Assembly: GCF_025989125.1 (NCBI RefSeq)
Contig: NZ_JAPDNR010000001.1
Coordinates: 5,568,087-5,632,086 of the forward strand
Origin: Chitinophaga nivalis
Lineage (GTDB): Bacteria > Bacteroidota > Bacteroidia > Chitinophagales > Chitinophagaceae
Direction: 5' to 3'
DNA: 64,000 nt
The position numbers were made by a program, and so were the translations under genes. Every line of letters begins with the position of its first letter. Within the stretch, counting starts at the first letter, position 1. This document shows positions 9,113-17,742 of the stretch, in pieces. Under the pieces are notes generated by a model that saw only the letters and a list, made by a program, of their open reading frames with translations, had not been told where the DNA came from and made no database searches.

Positions 9113-9508
9113 TTAATAATAGTATGGAGCGTTATCAGGAGGGCCTTTATTACTGCGGGCAGGTGATACTATGCCCAACAAGGAGGTACGGGTATCGGGC
9201 AACAAGAGATATACCGGTAACGGGCCAATATCCGGTAATGCCGGTGGCAAGAGATAGGAATCATGTACCTGTTGTTTGATCACTTCACACAGGTTACATT
9301 TTTTATACGGGAGATGAATACTGTGTGTATGTTTTCCCTTGCGGCTGATCTGGCTGGCCGTATTCAACGATATACATGCCTGCCCGTGTATGGTCTCCAC
9401 CACAGCAGGTACTGCCAGCAGCAGTAATAACAACACAGCGCTTATCCCGCGGCCGTGCGGCCACTTCCTGCGGACAAATACGGGTGCTATGTTGATAAAC
9501 CAGTACAT
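9113..9508 (-). CDS. Small membrane-anchored Cys-x-x-Cys protein
   Basis: I recognise no named family. The frame encodes 131 residues. An N-terminal hydrophobic segment (GISAVLLLLLLAVPAVVETI) should be a signal anchor or signal peptide. The mature part holds HTHSIHLPYKKCNLCEVIK, with two His and a Cys-x-x-Cys that could bind a metal, then a Pro-rich tail ending DNAPYYY. Small His/Cys-rich exported proteins are often first genes of TonB-receptor metal operons in Bacteroidota. Here it lies 83 nt ahead of the ATPase and directly behind the palindromic operator. A metal-handling role is inference. Confidence 0.55.
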   Translation of the reverse strand: MYWFINIAPVFVRRKWPHGRGISAVLLLLLLAVPAVVETIHGQACISLNTASQISRKGKHTHSIHLPYKKCNLCEVIKQQVHDSYLLPPALPDIGPLPVYLLLPDTRTSLLGIVSPARSNKGPPDNAPYYY

Positions 9509-9545
9509 ATAGGTATTGACGACCGGTTGCTGTATTACCGGATTG

Positions 9546-9553
9546 CGAAAGTA
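9546..9553 (-). promoter_or_regulatory. Near-consensus -7 box (TACTTTCG) of the uptake operon
   Basis: The minus strand reads TACTTTCG, one base off TAnnTTTG, about 38 nt before the ATG at 9508. The adjoining palindrome covers where the spacer and -33 element would be, so a bound protein there would block RNA polymerase. Confidence 0.35.
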
Positions 9554-9557
9554 AACA

Positions 9558-9598
9558 TTAATTTACAATATGCAACTATGTTGCATATTGTAAATTAA
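9558..9598. promoter_or_regulatory. Perfect 41-nt palindrome, probable operator
   Basis: Two exact 19-nt arms (TTAATTTACAATATGCAAC and its reverse complement) flank a 3-nt spacer TAT. The core reads TGCAACTATGTTGCA. It lies 50 nt upstream of the first gene of the receptor/ABC operon and abuts a likely -7 box. It is AT-rich and has no T-run after it, so it is a poor terminator. The position and dyad symmetry fit a dimeric repressor site. A metalloregulator such as a Fur/Zur-family protein is a reasonable inference from the operon content, but I do not recognise the motif for certain. Confidence 0.6.
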
Positions 9599-10414
9599 AA
9601 AAAGGGATACATTTCCGATATACGCGATGGTTAACCACTATCATTTTTACTATGACTGCTTTTGTATTGGGTGGTACAGCTATTGATGGCAACATGGGGT
9701 ATTGCCCGGTTCAGACAACCGACCGGCAGCAGCTGGTACCATTACTTCAGGGATGACCACCGTATCATTGGATAACAGCCGCATCGTTTCCTGCAGATTC
9801 TCTGTACCACTACGTGGTAAAGTAACAGTACCCTGCATCACAGCGGCTGTCCATTTGCTGCGATGCATGCCTGCCGGTGTATGATCTACCACCTTTGTAT
9901 CACCGGACCGTTATCATGCGCAGTACCGGTGTAAATGACTCTCTCCGGGGGCATACGGCTGTTGCGTATGATACCAGGGCAACTTAATGGTTACTATACC
10001 TGCTTATACAGGGGGTTAAAGGATTTCTCCGGTAACGATTATACCATCATACCGTGTAACCATAATTTTCTCCGCACTTATTTTATATAGTCGCTTTACT
10101 CACATCATTTAAGACAATCAAAAAAGTGTGACACAGCCACTACGCTATTCAACTGTTTTCAGCATCCGTACAACAGATAGCCAGCAGCTACAGACCTGTA
10201 GCAGACCATCGATCTTGCAGACCGGATTAAAAACAAGTAATAAGATTTGGCAAATTTACATCAGCCTGCGGGACGACTATGTAGTAGCATTAGTATTTGA
10301 CTGTAGTAACACAACTACAGGTGTATATGTAGCTGTACGAGTGCATTATAACCATGTAATTCTTCGGAGAGAGGCATTAACAGGGTTTCTTTTTAAAAAG
10401 TTATGTCCCGGATA
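9599..10414. other. 816-nt region without a convincing gene
   Basis: No open frame here has protein-like composition. A 70-codon frame on the minus strand (9680-9892) lacks an ATG at its start and matches nothing I recognise; an in-frame stop lies just upstream of it. The segment may be a decayed gene remnant plus the downstream region of the TonB gene. No RNA gene or repeat was recognised. Confidence 0.4.
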
Positions 10415-11446
10415 TCATCTCCCGGGCAATATAAATTTAACAGGCAGGTTAACCCGTACATTTACCAGTTTACCATTTTGTGCACCGGGTTCCCATTTCG
10501 GCATGATCGACACCAGCCACAGCGCTTCTTCATCCAGTCCATATCCCAGGCCTCTGCCCACACTTTTTATATCCGTCACCGTTCCATCCCACTTTACGAC
10601 AAACTGTACAAAAGCAATACCGGTCACCTTATTTTCCAGTGCTGTCTTAGGATACTGCATATGCGCCGCTATAAATTGCTTCAGTGCCGGCTCTCCCTCC
10701 GGAAATGACGGCTGCATTTCCACAAAGGCAAAAACCTCTTCTTCCCTGTTAGCAGTGGCTTCTTTAAAAGCCTGCGCCCAATTGATCTTGTCCGGTATTG
10801 GGGTAAGAACACGCTCTATCTCTCCCTCATTGATCTCCAGTAATCTCCCTTTATCGTAATAATAATACTGCGCCAACAACGCTCCCTTACTATTTTGCAC
10901 GTATATCGTATCATGAATAATTTTGCCCATAGTAACATGTTGTAGTTGATGATTAACCCGATAAGTGTAGTTATTAGGACCGGGATAGGTTCTGATCACC
11001 ACATTCTCTTTATCAAAGGTCACCCACAGACACCAATTCCCTGCTTCGTCTTCGAAGCGGCTGGTACCAGTATAGTATCTGGCTCCTTTATTGCCAGTAG
11101 CCGTAAACCTATTGGTGGCATATGCCTGCAGCATGGCTATATCCGCTGACGACATGCCTGCTTTTTGCAATGAATCGGGCATGCCACCGGGATAATGATA
11201 CAATCCCTCCAGTATATCATCCAGTACCTGAACATCCTTATGCAGCTGCCGTTCCGCTCTTTTTAGCTCCGTTTTACTATACCCTTTTTGTGCCCATATA
11301 TGATACATGTAAGTGCGAAAAGGATCTTTCTTCATTTCTACCGACATCACATCCGCTAACCTATGACTGACAGCTGCGGGGAGCATAGTTACCTGTGCCG
11401 TCGTATAAAATGGCAGCAACAGTAATAACAAAAAAAATTTCATCAT
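10415..11446 (-). CDS. TonB C-terminal domain protein
   Basis: The protein has 343 residues. The N-terminus (MMKFFLLLLLLPFYTTAQ) is a signal peptide or anchor. The middle (about residues 20-235) is of unknown fold. The last 100 residues match a TonB C-terminal domain: FAFVEMQPSFPEGEPALKQF, then YPKTALENKVTG, VVKWDGTVTDIKSVG and MPKWEPGAQNGKLVNV. In Bacteroidota such proteins are annotated as energy transducer TonB, although this one has no Pro-rich periplasmic linker. It follows the carboxypeptidase-regulatory protein by 18 nt, and such pairs recur in this phylum. Whether it truly transduces energy is uncertain. Confidence 0.7.
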   Translation of the reverse strand: MMKFFLLLLLLPFYTTAQVTMLPAAVSHRLADVMSVEMKKDPFRTYMYHIWAQKGYSKTELKRAERQLHKDVQVLDDILEGLYHYPGGMPDSLQKAGMSSADIAMLQAYATNRFTATGNKGARYYTGTSRFEDEAGNWCLWVTFDKENVVIRTYPGPNNYTYRVNHQLQHVTMGKIIHDTIYVQNSKGALLAQYYYYDKGRLLEINEGEIERVLTPIPDKINWAQAFKEATANREEEVFAFVEMQPSFPEGEPALKQFIAAHMQYPKTALENKVTGIAFVQFVVKWDGTVTDIKSVGRGLGYGLDEEALWLVSIMPKWEPGAQNGKLVNVRVNLPVKFILPGR

Positions 11447-11464
11447 TATCTTTATACACTTTGC

Positions 11465-12199
11465 TTATCCGATACCCAGCAGCGACCGGAGGTCCGCTAA
11501 AAAACCCGTTTTTTTTCTGACGATGGCAAACTGGCCCATCACAGTCTGACTCAGCTCCAATGTCACCTGCATGGGATAAGGCCCTTTTACTTTCAGCTCC
11601 TTTGATTCATACCCTATATATAAAAATATCAGTTTTATTTTCCTGGCATCCACCTCTGCCGGAATTTTCAGCGTAAAACGGCCCTTTACGTCTGTTATGG
11701 CACGATAGGTGGTTCCTTTTATTTCTATGACAACACCCACTAAAGGATCATGGGAATCCTTATCCCTGACAACCCCACTCACTTCCGGCAAGGAATCTTT
11801 ACCGGGAGCACTGGTATCAGCGAAGGAGGCTTCCACCGGTAGATTAACAGGAAAATTATGTACGGTGGTCACCAACGGCGCTGGCGGCCGCGCCTCACTA
11901 TTGCCGACGGCAGCAAGCAGCAAGGCACTCACCATGGCAGCAGGTAAAACAGTACGGGGTTTATGCTTATCAGCGGTACCCCAGGTGTTATTTATCTGTG
12001 TTGCCTTAAAATAGCCACAATACTGTTGCGTATTATCCTGCAGCAGCTGTTCTATTTCTGCATCACTCATAGTGGTAAAATCAATGACGTTTTTGCTGCA
12101 ATGACTGCAATAACGGCCGGAGGTGGTTTCACGCATATCATGCCACGACTGCTGGCAAGGAGAAGCAATCTTTAAGGTAAAGGGAGTCTGTTTACGCAT
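11465..12199 (-). CDS. Carboxypeptidase-regulatory-like domain protein with N-terminal Cys/His motif
   Basis: The protein has 244 residues. It starts with a cytoplasmic segment holding RYCSHCSKNVIDFTTMSDAE, a small Cys-x-x-Cys knuckle, with further Cys and His residues around it. A single membrane helix (VLPAAMVSALLLAAVGNSEA) follows. An exported CarboxypepD_reg-like beta domain (VSGVVRDKDSHDPLVGVVIE ... YRAITDVKGRFTLKIP) closes the protein. The same arrangement is common beside TonB-type genes in Chitinophagaceae. The function is unknown; coupling to the next gene suggests an envelope sensing or transport accessory role. Confidence 0.6.
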   Translation of the reverse strand: MRKQTPFTLKIASPCQQSWHDMRETTSGRYCSHCSKNVIDFTTMSDAEIEQLLQDNTQQYCGYFKATQINNTWGTADKHKPRTVLPAAMVSALLLAAVGNSEARPPAPLVTTVHNFPVNLPVEASFADTSAPGKDSLPEVSGVVRDKDSHDPLVGVVIEIKGTTYRAITDVKGRFTLKIPAEVDARKIKLIFLYIGYESKELKVKGPYPMQVTLELSQTVMGQFAIVRKKTGFLADLRSLLGIG

Positions 12200-12241
12200 A
12201 GGTCAGCGGATTTGACTGGTAATTTACCTGTTTTTCTGATG

Positions 12242-13039
12242 CTACTGCTCAAAAAAATGCTTAAAATAATCCAGCTGCACTTCCATAGCAGCAGCCCAAT
12301 AGGCCGTATCATGCTTTCCCTGCCGCTCTATGTATTCATGCGGTATACCACGACTGGTCAGTAATTGATGGAACGCCCGGTTCATACCAATAAAAGGATC
12401 TTCCGTACCACAGTCCAGGATCAGTTTTTGCGGATTGTTTTCGAACCAGGCAATCCGGTTAACCATCACATAAGGGCGCCACGTCAACGTATCTTCACCC
12501 AACATGTCATTTACCTGATAATCTTTTCCGAACGTCCGGAAGTCGAGTGCACCGCATACACTGCCCAGTATACCAAATGTTTCCGGATGCTGTGTACCGA
12601 TCAGCATCGTACCGTATCCTCCCATACTCCAGCCCAGCAAGCCTCTGTGCGTCGCTGCCTTCCTGGTGGAAAAATGGGTATCTACATACTTTACCAGTTC
12701 TACTCCAACGAAGGTTTCATATTGAGAATTTTTCCTCACCGGGCTGTTGATATACCAGCTGGAGAAGCTGCCATCCGGCATCACAAAAATTGTTTGCTCC
12801 CGGTCTGCCCGCTCTTTCAATGCGGGAACATCCTGGTCGAGGGTACGCTGCGGATTACCACTATAGCCATGCAACACATACACGGTATTAAATCCGGCTC
12901 CTGTTTTTGTTTCCGGCACCACAAGGATGGTGGCAATGATTCTTCCCATAGCCGGACTAAAAACATCCCGGCGTACCACCTGGGCGGCCTGTGCCCACTG
13001 CACACCACATAAAAATACGGCCAATAATACCTGTTTCAT
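12242..13039 (-). CDS. Exported esterase of the esterase D / feruloyl-esterase-like family
   Basis: I use the ATG at 13039 (MKQVLLAVFLCGVQWAQAAQ), which gives a clean signal peptide; the frame extends to 13066 without adding to it. The mature protein has the alpha/beta-hydrolase esterase layout: VYVLHGYSGNP as oxyanion-hole strand, nucleophile elbow GWSMGGYG, acid DCGTEDPF and His GKHDTAYW. Family members hydrolyse acyl or acetyl esters, sometimes S-formylglutathione. With a signal peptide, a periplasmic carbohydrate or lipid esterase is more likely than a cytosolic detoxifying enzyme. It is preceded by the Crp-like regulator on the same strand, with a 77-nt gap. Confidence 0.8.
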   Translation of the reverse strand: MKQVLLAVFLCGVQWAQAAQVVRRDVFSPAMGRIIATILVVPETKTGAGFNTVYVLHGYSGNPQRTLDQDVPALKERADREQTIFVMPDGSFSSWYINSPVRKNSQYETFVGVELVKYVDTHFSTRKAATHRGLLGWSMGGYGTMLIGTQHPETFGILGSVCGALDFRTFGKDYQVNDMLGEDTLTWRPYVMVNRIAWFENNPQKLILDCGTEDPFIGMNRAFHQLLTSRGIPHEYIERQGKHDTAYWAAAMEVQLDYFKHFFEQ

Positions 13040-13116
13040 TTGTTTGAATATTGAATGATTGATCACACAAAATTCTGTTAACCGGTACTACTGAACATTT
13101 ACATATGTTGATTTGG

Positions 13117-13695
13117 TTAAAAATCCATGTCTTTCCGGATTCTGCTGAGCTGCGTAGGTGTAATGCCCAGGAAGGAAGCGATGTGGTGCAATTTGATCCG
13201 GCCTTGTATGTCGTGATAGGTTTCCAGGAACTGTATATACCGCTCTTTCGCGGTTTCATATTTCAGGGAGATCTCTCCGTTTTCCTTATCGACGATCCAG
13301 TTTTTCTCTAAGTAGTTAATCTGAAACATGGCCAGGTCATGGTGCTTCCGGAACAGGTCCCGGAATTCCTTTGCCGCAAACCGGATGTATTCCGCATCCT
13401 CCAGGGCTACAATAGAAAACAGGCCGGGCTTTTGTTCAATCAATGCGGAAGTGGAGGCCACAAAACTATTTTCTGCGAAGAATTTTTTGATGATGACATC
13501 TCCGTTGGCAGCAATATAATAATAGGCAAACAGTCCCTTCACGATGAAATAATAGTATCCGGGCACCGTTCCCATTCTCAACAGATAATCGTCTTTTTTG
13601 ATGGTACTGTATTTAAACAGTGACATCAGGTCCTGCTGACACGCCTCACTCAGGGGATAGTAAGCATCCATTTTACTTAACACAAGGTCATACAT
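13117..13695 (-). CDS. Crp/Fnr-family transcriptional regulator
   Basis: The protein has 192 residues. Residues 1-120 form a cyclic-nucleotide-binding-type jelly roll (KKDDYLLRMGTVPGYYYFIV, then VASTSALIEQKPGLFSIVAL). A long dimer helix follows, and the C-terminal part carries a winged HTH (LHHIASFLGITPTQLSRIRK). The arginine-rich phosphate-binding cassette of true cAMP binders is not obvious, as is usual in this Bacteroidota subgroup. It may control the esterase downstream; that rests on adjacency only. Confidence 0.85.
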   Translation of the reverse strand: MYDLVLSKMDAYYPLSEACQQDLMSLFKYSTIKKDDYLLRMGTVPGYYYFIVKGLFAYYYIAANGDVIIKKFFAENSFVASTSALIEQKPGLFSIVALEDAEYIRFAAKEFRDLFRKHHDLAMFQINYLEKNWIVDKENGEISLKYETAKERYIQFLETYHDIQGRIKLHHIASFLGITPTQLSRIRKDMDF

Positions 13696-13739
13696 AGCAC
13701 ATTATTTACTGTCCGCGAAATCCGTTGATGACAGGCCAG

Positions 13740-13747
13740 CAAAGATA
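13740..13747 (-). promoter_or_regulatory. -7 box (TATCTTTG) of the Crp/Fnr-like gene
   Basis: An exact TAnnTTTG match on the minus strand, 45 nt before the ATG at 13695. No -33 TTTG is evident. Confidence 0.5.
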
Positions 13748-14303
13748 ACATAAAAGCCGCAATGGAAGATGAGTTCCGGCCCCGTCGGCCAACCGGATTC
13801 TATACATGGATTGGCATTTATTCCGGATGTTAACAGCTATTTCATCTCGCGCAACAAGCATTTTTTCTCCGGAGGAGTTATAAAACCATTGCTCATGCAA
13901 GCTAAAATTATCGTGTCACGTCATCATCTTTCCAAGCTTAACAATTTCTTAAAAAAAGTATGCCCGATAACGTTAGATGCGAAATAAGCCTGCGACTACC
14001 CATTTCACGGCCGCCTTCTATCCGCTGCAATGCAGTATAGTAGCTCATTCCCGGCAAATCACCCCTATTACATTGCTGCCTGCCAGTATGCATCCCCTCC
14101 TCTCTCTTTATCATGATACACGTGTATAACCGCCAGCTATAGCCAGTTTACCACGTTTCACGCACTTGCACTTTGTTGATATTTATGTAAATTGCGGCCA
14201 ACATCCTTATACATATATTTTATTTTTTTAATTTATTTAAGGACCTAATGCTGACAGGATATTTTTATCCCGATAATATTGAATTGACGCTAAACATATA
14301 CTT
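13748..14303. other. Divergent intergenic region
   Basis: This 556-nt stretch separates the Crp/Fnr-like gene (minus) from the metallo-beta-lactamase-fold gene (plus). It becomes very AT-rich near 14210-14245, as expected upstream of a start. No coding frame, RNA gene or repeat was recognised. Confidence 0.5.
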
Positions 14304-15623
14304 ATGAATGTTACCTGGGTAAACCATGCCTCTTTTATATTTGAATATGATGGCATCCGGCTGATTACTGATCCATGGATGGAAGGAACTGCATTCGACA
14401 ATGGTTGGGCATTATTATCCAATACTGTATTACAGTATGAGGATTTTTCCACCATTACGCATATCTGGTTCTCACACGAACACCCGGACCATTTCAGTCC
14501 ACCCAATCTGAACAAAATACCCAAAGCTTACCGGGAAAAGATTACGGTATTGTTCCAGAACACCACCGACAGAAAGGTAGCAGACTATTGCAGAAAAGCT
14601 GGATTTGGTACCGTGGTAGAAATGGAAACAGATAAGTACTATTCGCTTTCCGCCAATGTACAATGTAAGTGTAATCCATTTACAGACGGCGATTCCTGGC
14701 TTTATATCAAAACCGACAAATACAATCTGCTGAATCTGAATGATTGTATTATCTGTACACCGGAAGATGCAAAATCCATCCAGGCTAAAACGGGTCCGGT
14801 GGACATCCTGTTTACCCAGTTTGGTTATGCCAACAAAGTAGGTAACACGGATGATGTAAAAGAACGGGAAGAAGCTTCTGCTGAAAAGCTACGGAGAATC
14901 GCCATACAGCAACAGGTTTTTGCGCCAAAGGCCATCATTCCTTTTGCCAGCTATGTATATTTCTGCCATGAAGAAAATAAATACATGAATAACGGCATGA
15001 ACCGGGTAGACCGCGTTTATGACTTTATTACCGATACCTTAAAGACGGAAACCGTTGTCCTCTATCCGGGAGATCAATGGGAAGCACTGACTGCACACGA
15101 TTCTACCGCTGCTATCAGCAAGTACCTGGCAGATTACCGCAAAATAGATAGTAACGAAGTGAGCTATGTTGCCCACCCCGCAAAAGTGGAAGTAAAGGAA
15201 CTGGCTACCGCAGCAGAGAAATTTACAGAAAAAATTCTCCAGATCAATCAGCAGGTATCTTTTGTAAAAAAATACCCTACCATGAAAATCTGGTTAACGG
15301 ATTATCAACAGGCCTTCGGGTTCGACTTCCGTAAGCAACTGCACCAGACCGGATATACACAGGATACCTGTGATATCAGTCTTAGTTCCAATGCACTGTT
15401 GTATTCCTTCAAACATTTATGGGGAGGAGATTCTTTGCAAATTAATGCCCGCTTCCAGACTCCTGCTAATGGTAACTACTACAGAGCCAGGAGCTTTTAT
15501 GAGCTGGCAGCAATGGCCAACCGGGGCGAAAGCAGCAACAATAAAGCAGCTTTCAAACACTGTCTGGCACTCAGCCCTTACGCGGGCATCCTGAAAAGCA
15601 TTTACAGACTGGTAAAAAAATAA
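14304..15623 (+). CDS. Metallo-beta-lactamase-fold hydrolase (UlaG/CMAH-like)
   Basis: The protein has 439 residues, soluble, with no signal peptide. The N-terminal part reads WVNHASFIFEYDGIRLITDP, then the zinc motif IWFSHEHPDHF (H-x-H-x-D-H). Downstream a further His/Asp set is less clear, and a C-terminal region of about 150 residues has no recognised domain. The pattern resembles UlaG-like lactonases and the Rieske-less part of CMP-Neu5Ac hydroxylase-like proteins, which often occur in sugar or natural-product loci. It is a single-gene unit on the plus strand with a strong terminator. The substrate cannot be inferred. Confidence 0.75.
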   Translation: MNVTWVNHASFIFEYDGIRLITDPWMEGTAFDNGWALLSNTVLQYEDFSTITHIWFSHEHPDHFSPPNLNKIPKAYREKITVLFQNTTDRKVADYCRKAGFGTVVEMETDKYYSLSANVQCKCNPFTDGDSWLYIKTDKYNLLNLNDCIICTPEDAKSIQAKTGPVDILFTQFGYANKVGNTDDVKEREEASAEKLRRIAIQQQVFAPKAIIPFASYVYFCHEENKYMNNGMNRVDRVYDFITDTLKTETVVLYPGDQWEALTAHDSTAAISKYLADYRKIDSNEVSYVAHPAKVEVKELATAAEKFTEKILQINQQVSFVKKYPTMKIWLTDYQQAFGFDFRKQLHQTGYTQDTCDISLSSNALLYSFKHLWGGDSLQINARFQTPANGNYYRARSFYELAAMANRGESSNNKAAFKHCLALSPYAGILKSIYRLVKK

Positions 15624-15639
15624 TGCCGTCCTTTATAAC

Positions 15640-15675
15640 AACAGCCGGAAGCACCATGCGCTGCTTCCGGCTGTT
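15640..15675 (+). terminator. Strong intrinsic terminator between convergent genes
   Basis: A perfect 14-bp stem (AACAGCCGGAAGCA / TGCTTCCGGCTGTT) with an 8-nt loop is followed by TATTTATT. It lies 16 nt past the stop at 15623 and 27 nt before the end of the convergent DUF72 gene, so it may also act for that gene. Confidence 0.85.
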
Positions 15676-15702
15676 TATTTATTACGCTCCCCAACAGGGT
15701 AT

Positions 15703-16584
15703 TTAAAAAAGTGATAATTGTGTTTGTGCCGGCTGGGGTGTCAGGCCAAATACGGCCTGTACTTCTTCATAAAATCCGGCTTCGTATTTACCATCATGTA
15801 CATGCAGGAAGAAATAAATATCTTCCAACCCCTGGTCCTTCCAGGCGTTTAGCCGGGGGATCCAATCCAGCAAACGGGCTTTATCCAGCGGATGCCCGCC
15901 CTGGGTAACAAACCGCAGGAACAGCTTCGGCAGTGTAAGTCCCATATGCAAACAATCCCGGCGACCCGGCGTATCCGTGAGTACGGCGCCGATCCCCAGC
16001 TGATGCAGGGTAGTAAAAAATTCCCGGCGTTCCGCCTCATTGCCAAACCAATCCGGATGTCTGACCTCCACAAAAAATGTCAGATCACGGGGTAGTTGCT
16101 CCAGATATTTATACAGGTTCTGTTTACGTACCGGCGAAAAATATTCACTGAGCTGCAGAAATACAGGTCCCAGCTGGTCTTCAAAAGCACGTATCCCCTC
16201 CAGGAAAGCCGCGGTTTCTGTCATCGCATTAATCAGAGAGCTGTTATGACTGATAGATTGCGGTACCTTCGGGCAAAACCTGAAGTCTCTTCCTTTTACT
16301 TTCTCTGCCCATTTCCGGATCGCATCCGGACTATATATTTTATAGTGAGTCGCATTCAGCTCCACACAGTTAAACAACCGGCCGTATTCCGTCAGTAAAG
16401 CCGTTTCTTTGAGCCCTTTGGGATACAGGGTACCGGCATATTCCTTTCTGCTCCAGCCGGACGTACCAATCCGCAACGTGCTGTTACCCGGTACTCCTTT
16501 CAATACCTGGCTGGTAATCGGGTCGTCCGGCAACAGGGATACATCCAGTTGCGTATATTGTTGCCAGTTAGCTCCAAAATCCAT
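15703..16584 (-). CDS. DUF72 domain protein
   Basis: This 293-residue protein matches DUF72, a TIM-barrel-like family of unknown activity. Visible signatures are RIGTSGWSRKEYAGTLYPKG, FNCVELNATHYKIYSPDAIR, FCPKVPQSISH, VFLQLSEYFSP, EVRHPDW and the C-terminal FFLHVHDGKY. It is a common single gene in bacteria. Length and motifs are normal. The promoter box lies close upstream. Confidence 0.9.
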   Translation of the reverse strand: MDFGANWQQYTQLDVSLLPDDPITSQVLKGVPGNSTLRIGTSGWSRKEYAGTLYPKGLKETALLTEYGRLFNCVELNATHYKIYSPDAIRKWAEKVKGRDFRFCPKVPQSISHNSSLINAMTETAAFLEGIRAFEDQLGPVFLQLSEYFSPVRKQNLYKYLEQLPRDLTFFVEVRHPDWFGNEAERREFFTTLHQLGIGAVLTDTPGRRDCLHMGLTLPKLFLRFVTQGGHPLDKARLLDWIPRLNAWKDQGLEDIYFFLHVHDGKYEAGFYEEVQAVFGLTPQPAQTQLSLF

Positions 16585-16605
16585 ATGATGCTATATATTT
16601 CATGC

Positions 16606-16613
16606 CAAACATA
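16606..16613 (-). promoter_or_regulatory. -7 box (TATGTTTG) of the DUF72 gene
   Basis: An exact TAnnTTTG match on the minus strand, 22 nt ahead of the ATG at 16584, giving a leader of about 15 nt. Confidence 0.5.
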
Positions 16614-16681
16614 CTAATGTGTAAGATACGTCGGGCAATATGGAGAAAAATGAGGTTTCTGCCAAATGTAAACGCCTCCAT

Positions 16682-17713
16682 TTATTTTGCGATCAGCCAT
16701 TTCCGCCAGTCCGCTGCTACCCGGTCCCAGTTAAAAATGTCATAGTTGATGCTACCATCCGCTTTTAGCGGGAAGTAATTATGTTCTGTGCCGACGTAAG
16801 TCCTGAATGTAAAGTTTTTTCTTTTCTGCCGGATGGTTTCCACCTGCCAGTAATCATTAAACGGCGCCCCGGCATCTTTTGAGCCATAGCTAACGAGCAC
16901 GGGTATCTTTAGTTTACGAAGATACCGGATAGGAGGAATCGAAAACTCATATGTTGTTTGCGGGCTATCTCCCTCCGCCGCACCGATATGCTGCTTGTTG
17001 GCTACTACCTCCTCCCAGCGCCGGATATCGGCTGCTGCTCTTTGAGTACTATCTGTTTCCACCTGCCTGCTGCGGGTGATGATGGTCATGATCCGCCCCA
17101 TCGGATTCCCTCCTGAATAGATCAATGCTGTCACAGCCGGAGTTTCCATGGCTAATTTAGCAGCAATCGTACTACCTTCCGAATGTCCGGCTACTACCAA
17201 TTCCTTTTGGGAAACCCAGCTTTGCTTTCGTAAAAACCGGATCACGGCTTTATTCCGGTTTACATAATAGGAAAGCAGATTTCGCGCTATGTATTGTCGC
17301 GGAAAGTTACCAGTACTGTCACTGCAGGTCAAATCGCTGGTTAGATTTTTTTGATCAGCTACCAACGGTATATAGGGCTTGCCAATAATAACCAGGTGAT
17401 ATTGCGCGGATAAGCTGTCGGGATTAAAAACAAACACCGGATAAATTGCCCGCTGTCCACCGGCGTCGTAAGTAATAATTAATGGAACCGGCAGGCTGCC
17501 CTGGCAAAACAATAACAACGGTTTTACTTTCATCTCCGTTCCTTTCCCGGACTTTACCAGTATCTCTACCGGATCTCCCTTATACATCATCCGCAGATGC
17601 CTGAACCCATAGCAGGAGGTATCCGGAGTTTGTGCCGGGAGCAGACCGGGCAAGCAGCTCCATAACAGACAGACCAGCTTGCCGGTCCATACACGCCATA
17701 TATAAAATTTCAT
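16682..17713 (-). CDS. Exported alpha/beta hydrolase
   Basis: The protein has 343 residues with a signal peptide (VCLLWSCLPGLLPAQ). The catalytic domain shows the nucleophile elbow VVAGHSEGS (G-x-S-x-G), an acid candidate in VLVSYGSKDAGAPFNDYW and a His in VGTEHNYFP. It belongs to the broad acyl-peptidase/dienelactone-hydrolase-like group. The substrate is unknown. It is monocistronic, with its own -7 box upstream and the DUF72 gene 97 nt downstream. Confidence 0.75.
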   Translation of the reverse strand: MKFYIWRVWTGKLVCLLWSCLPGLLPAQTPDTSCYGFRHLRMMYKGDPVEILVKSGKGTEMKVKPLLLFCQGSLPVPLIITYDAGGQRAIYPVFVFNPDSLSAQYHLVIIGKPYIPLVADQKNLTSDLTCSDSTGNFPRQYIARNLLSYYVNRNKAVIRFLRKQSWVSQKELVVAGHSEGSTIAAKLAMETPAVTALIYSGGNPMGRIMTIITRSRQVETDSTQRAAADIRRWEEVVANKQHIGAAEGDSPQTTYEFSIPPIRYLRKLKIPVLVSYGSKDAGAPFNDYWQVETIRQKRKNFTFRTYVGTEHNYFPLKADGSINYDIFNWDRVAADWRKWLIAK

Positions 17714-17734
17714 ACTAAACAGCTAAGTAAGGGT

Positions 17735-17742
17735 CAAACGTA
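17735..17742 (-). promoter_or_regulatory. -7 box (TACGTTTG) of the alpha/beta hydrolase gene
   Basis: An exact TAnnTTTG match on the minus strand, 22 nt upstream of the ATG at 17713. The spacing is the same as for the DUF72 gene, which supports both. Confidence 0.5.

Noticed and set aside
9680..9892. 70-codon minus-strand frame
   Set aside because: It has no ATG start, an in-frame stop just upstream and no recognisable motif. It could be a gene remnant but cannot be supported as a CDS.
10407..10426. Small hairpin CCCGG/CCGGG overlapping the TonB gene stop
   Set aside because: The stem is only 5-6 bp and the T-run is 6 nt away, too weak to call a terminator.
10128..10859. 243-codon plus-strand frame
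   Set aside because: It is mostly antisense to the TonB C-terminal gene, which has clear domain motifs; the remainder has no protein-like features.
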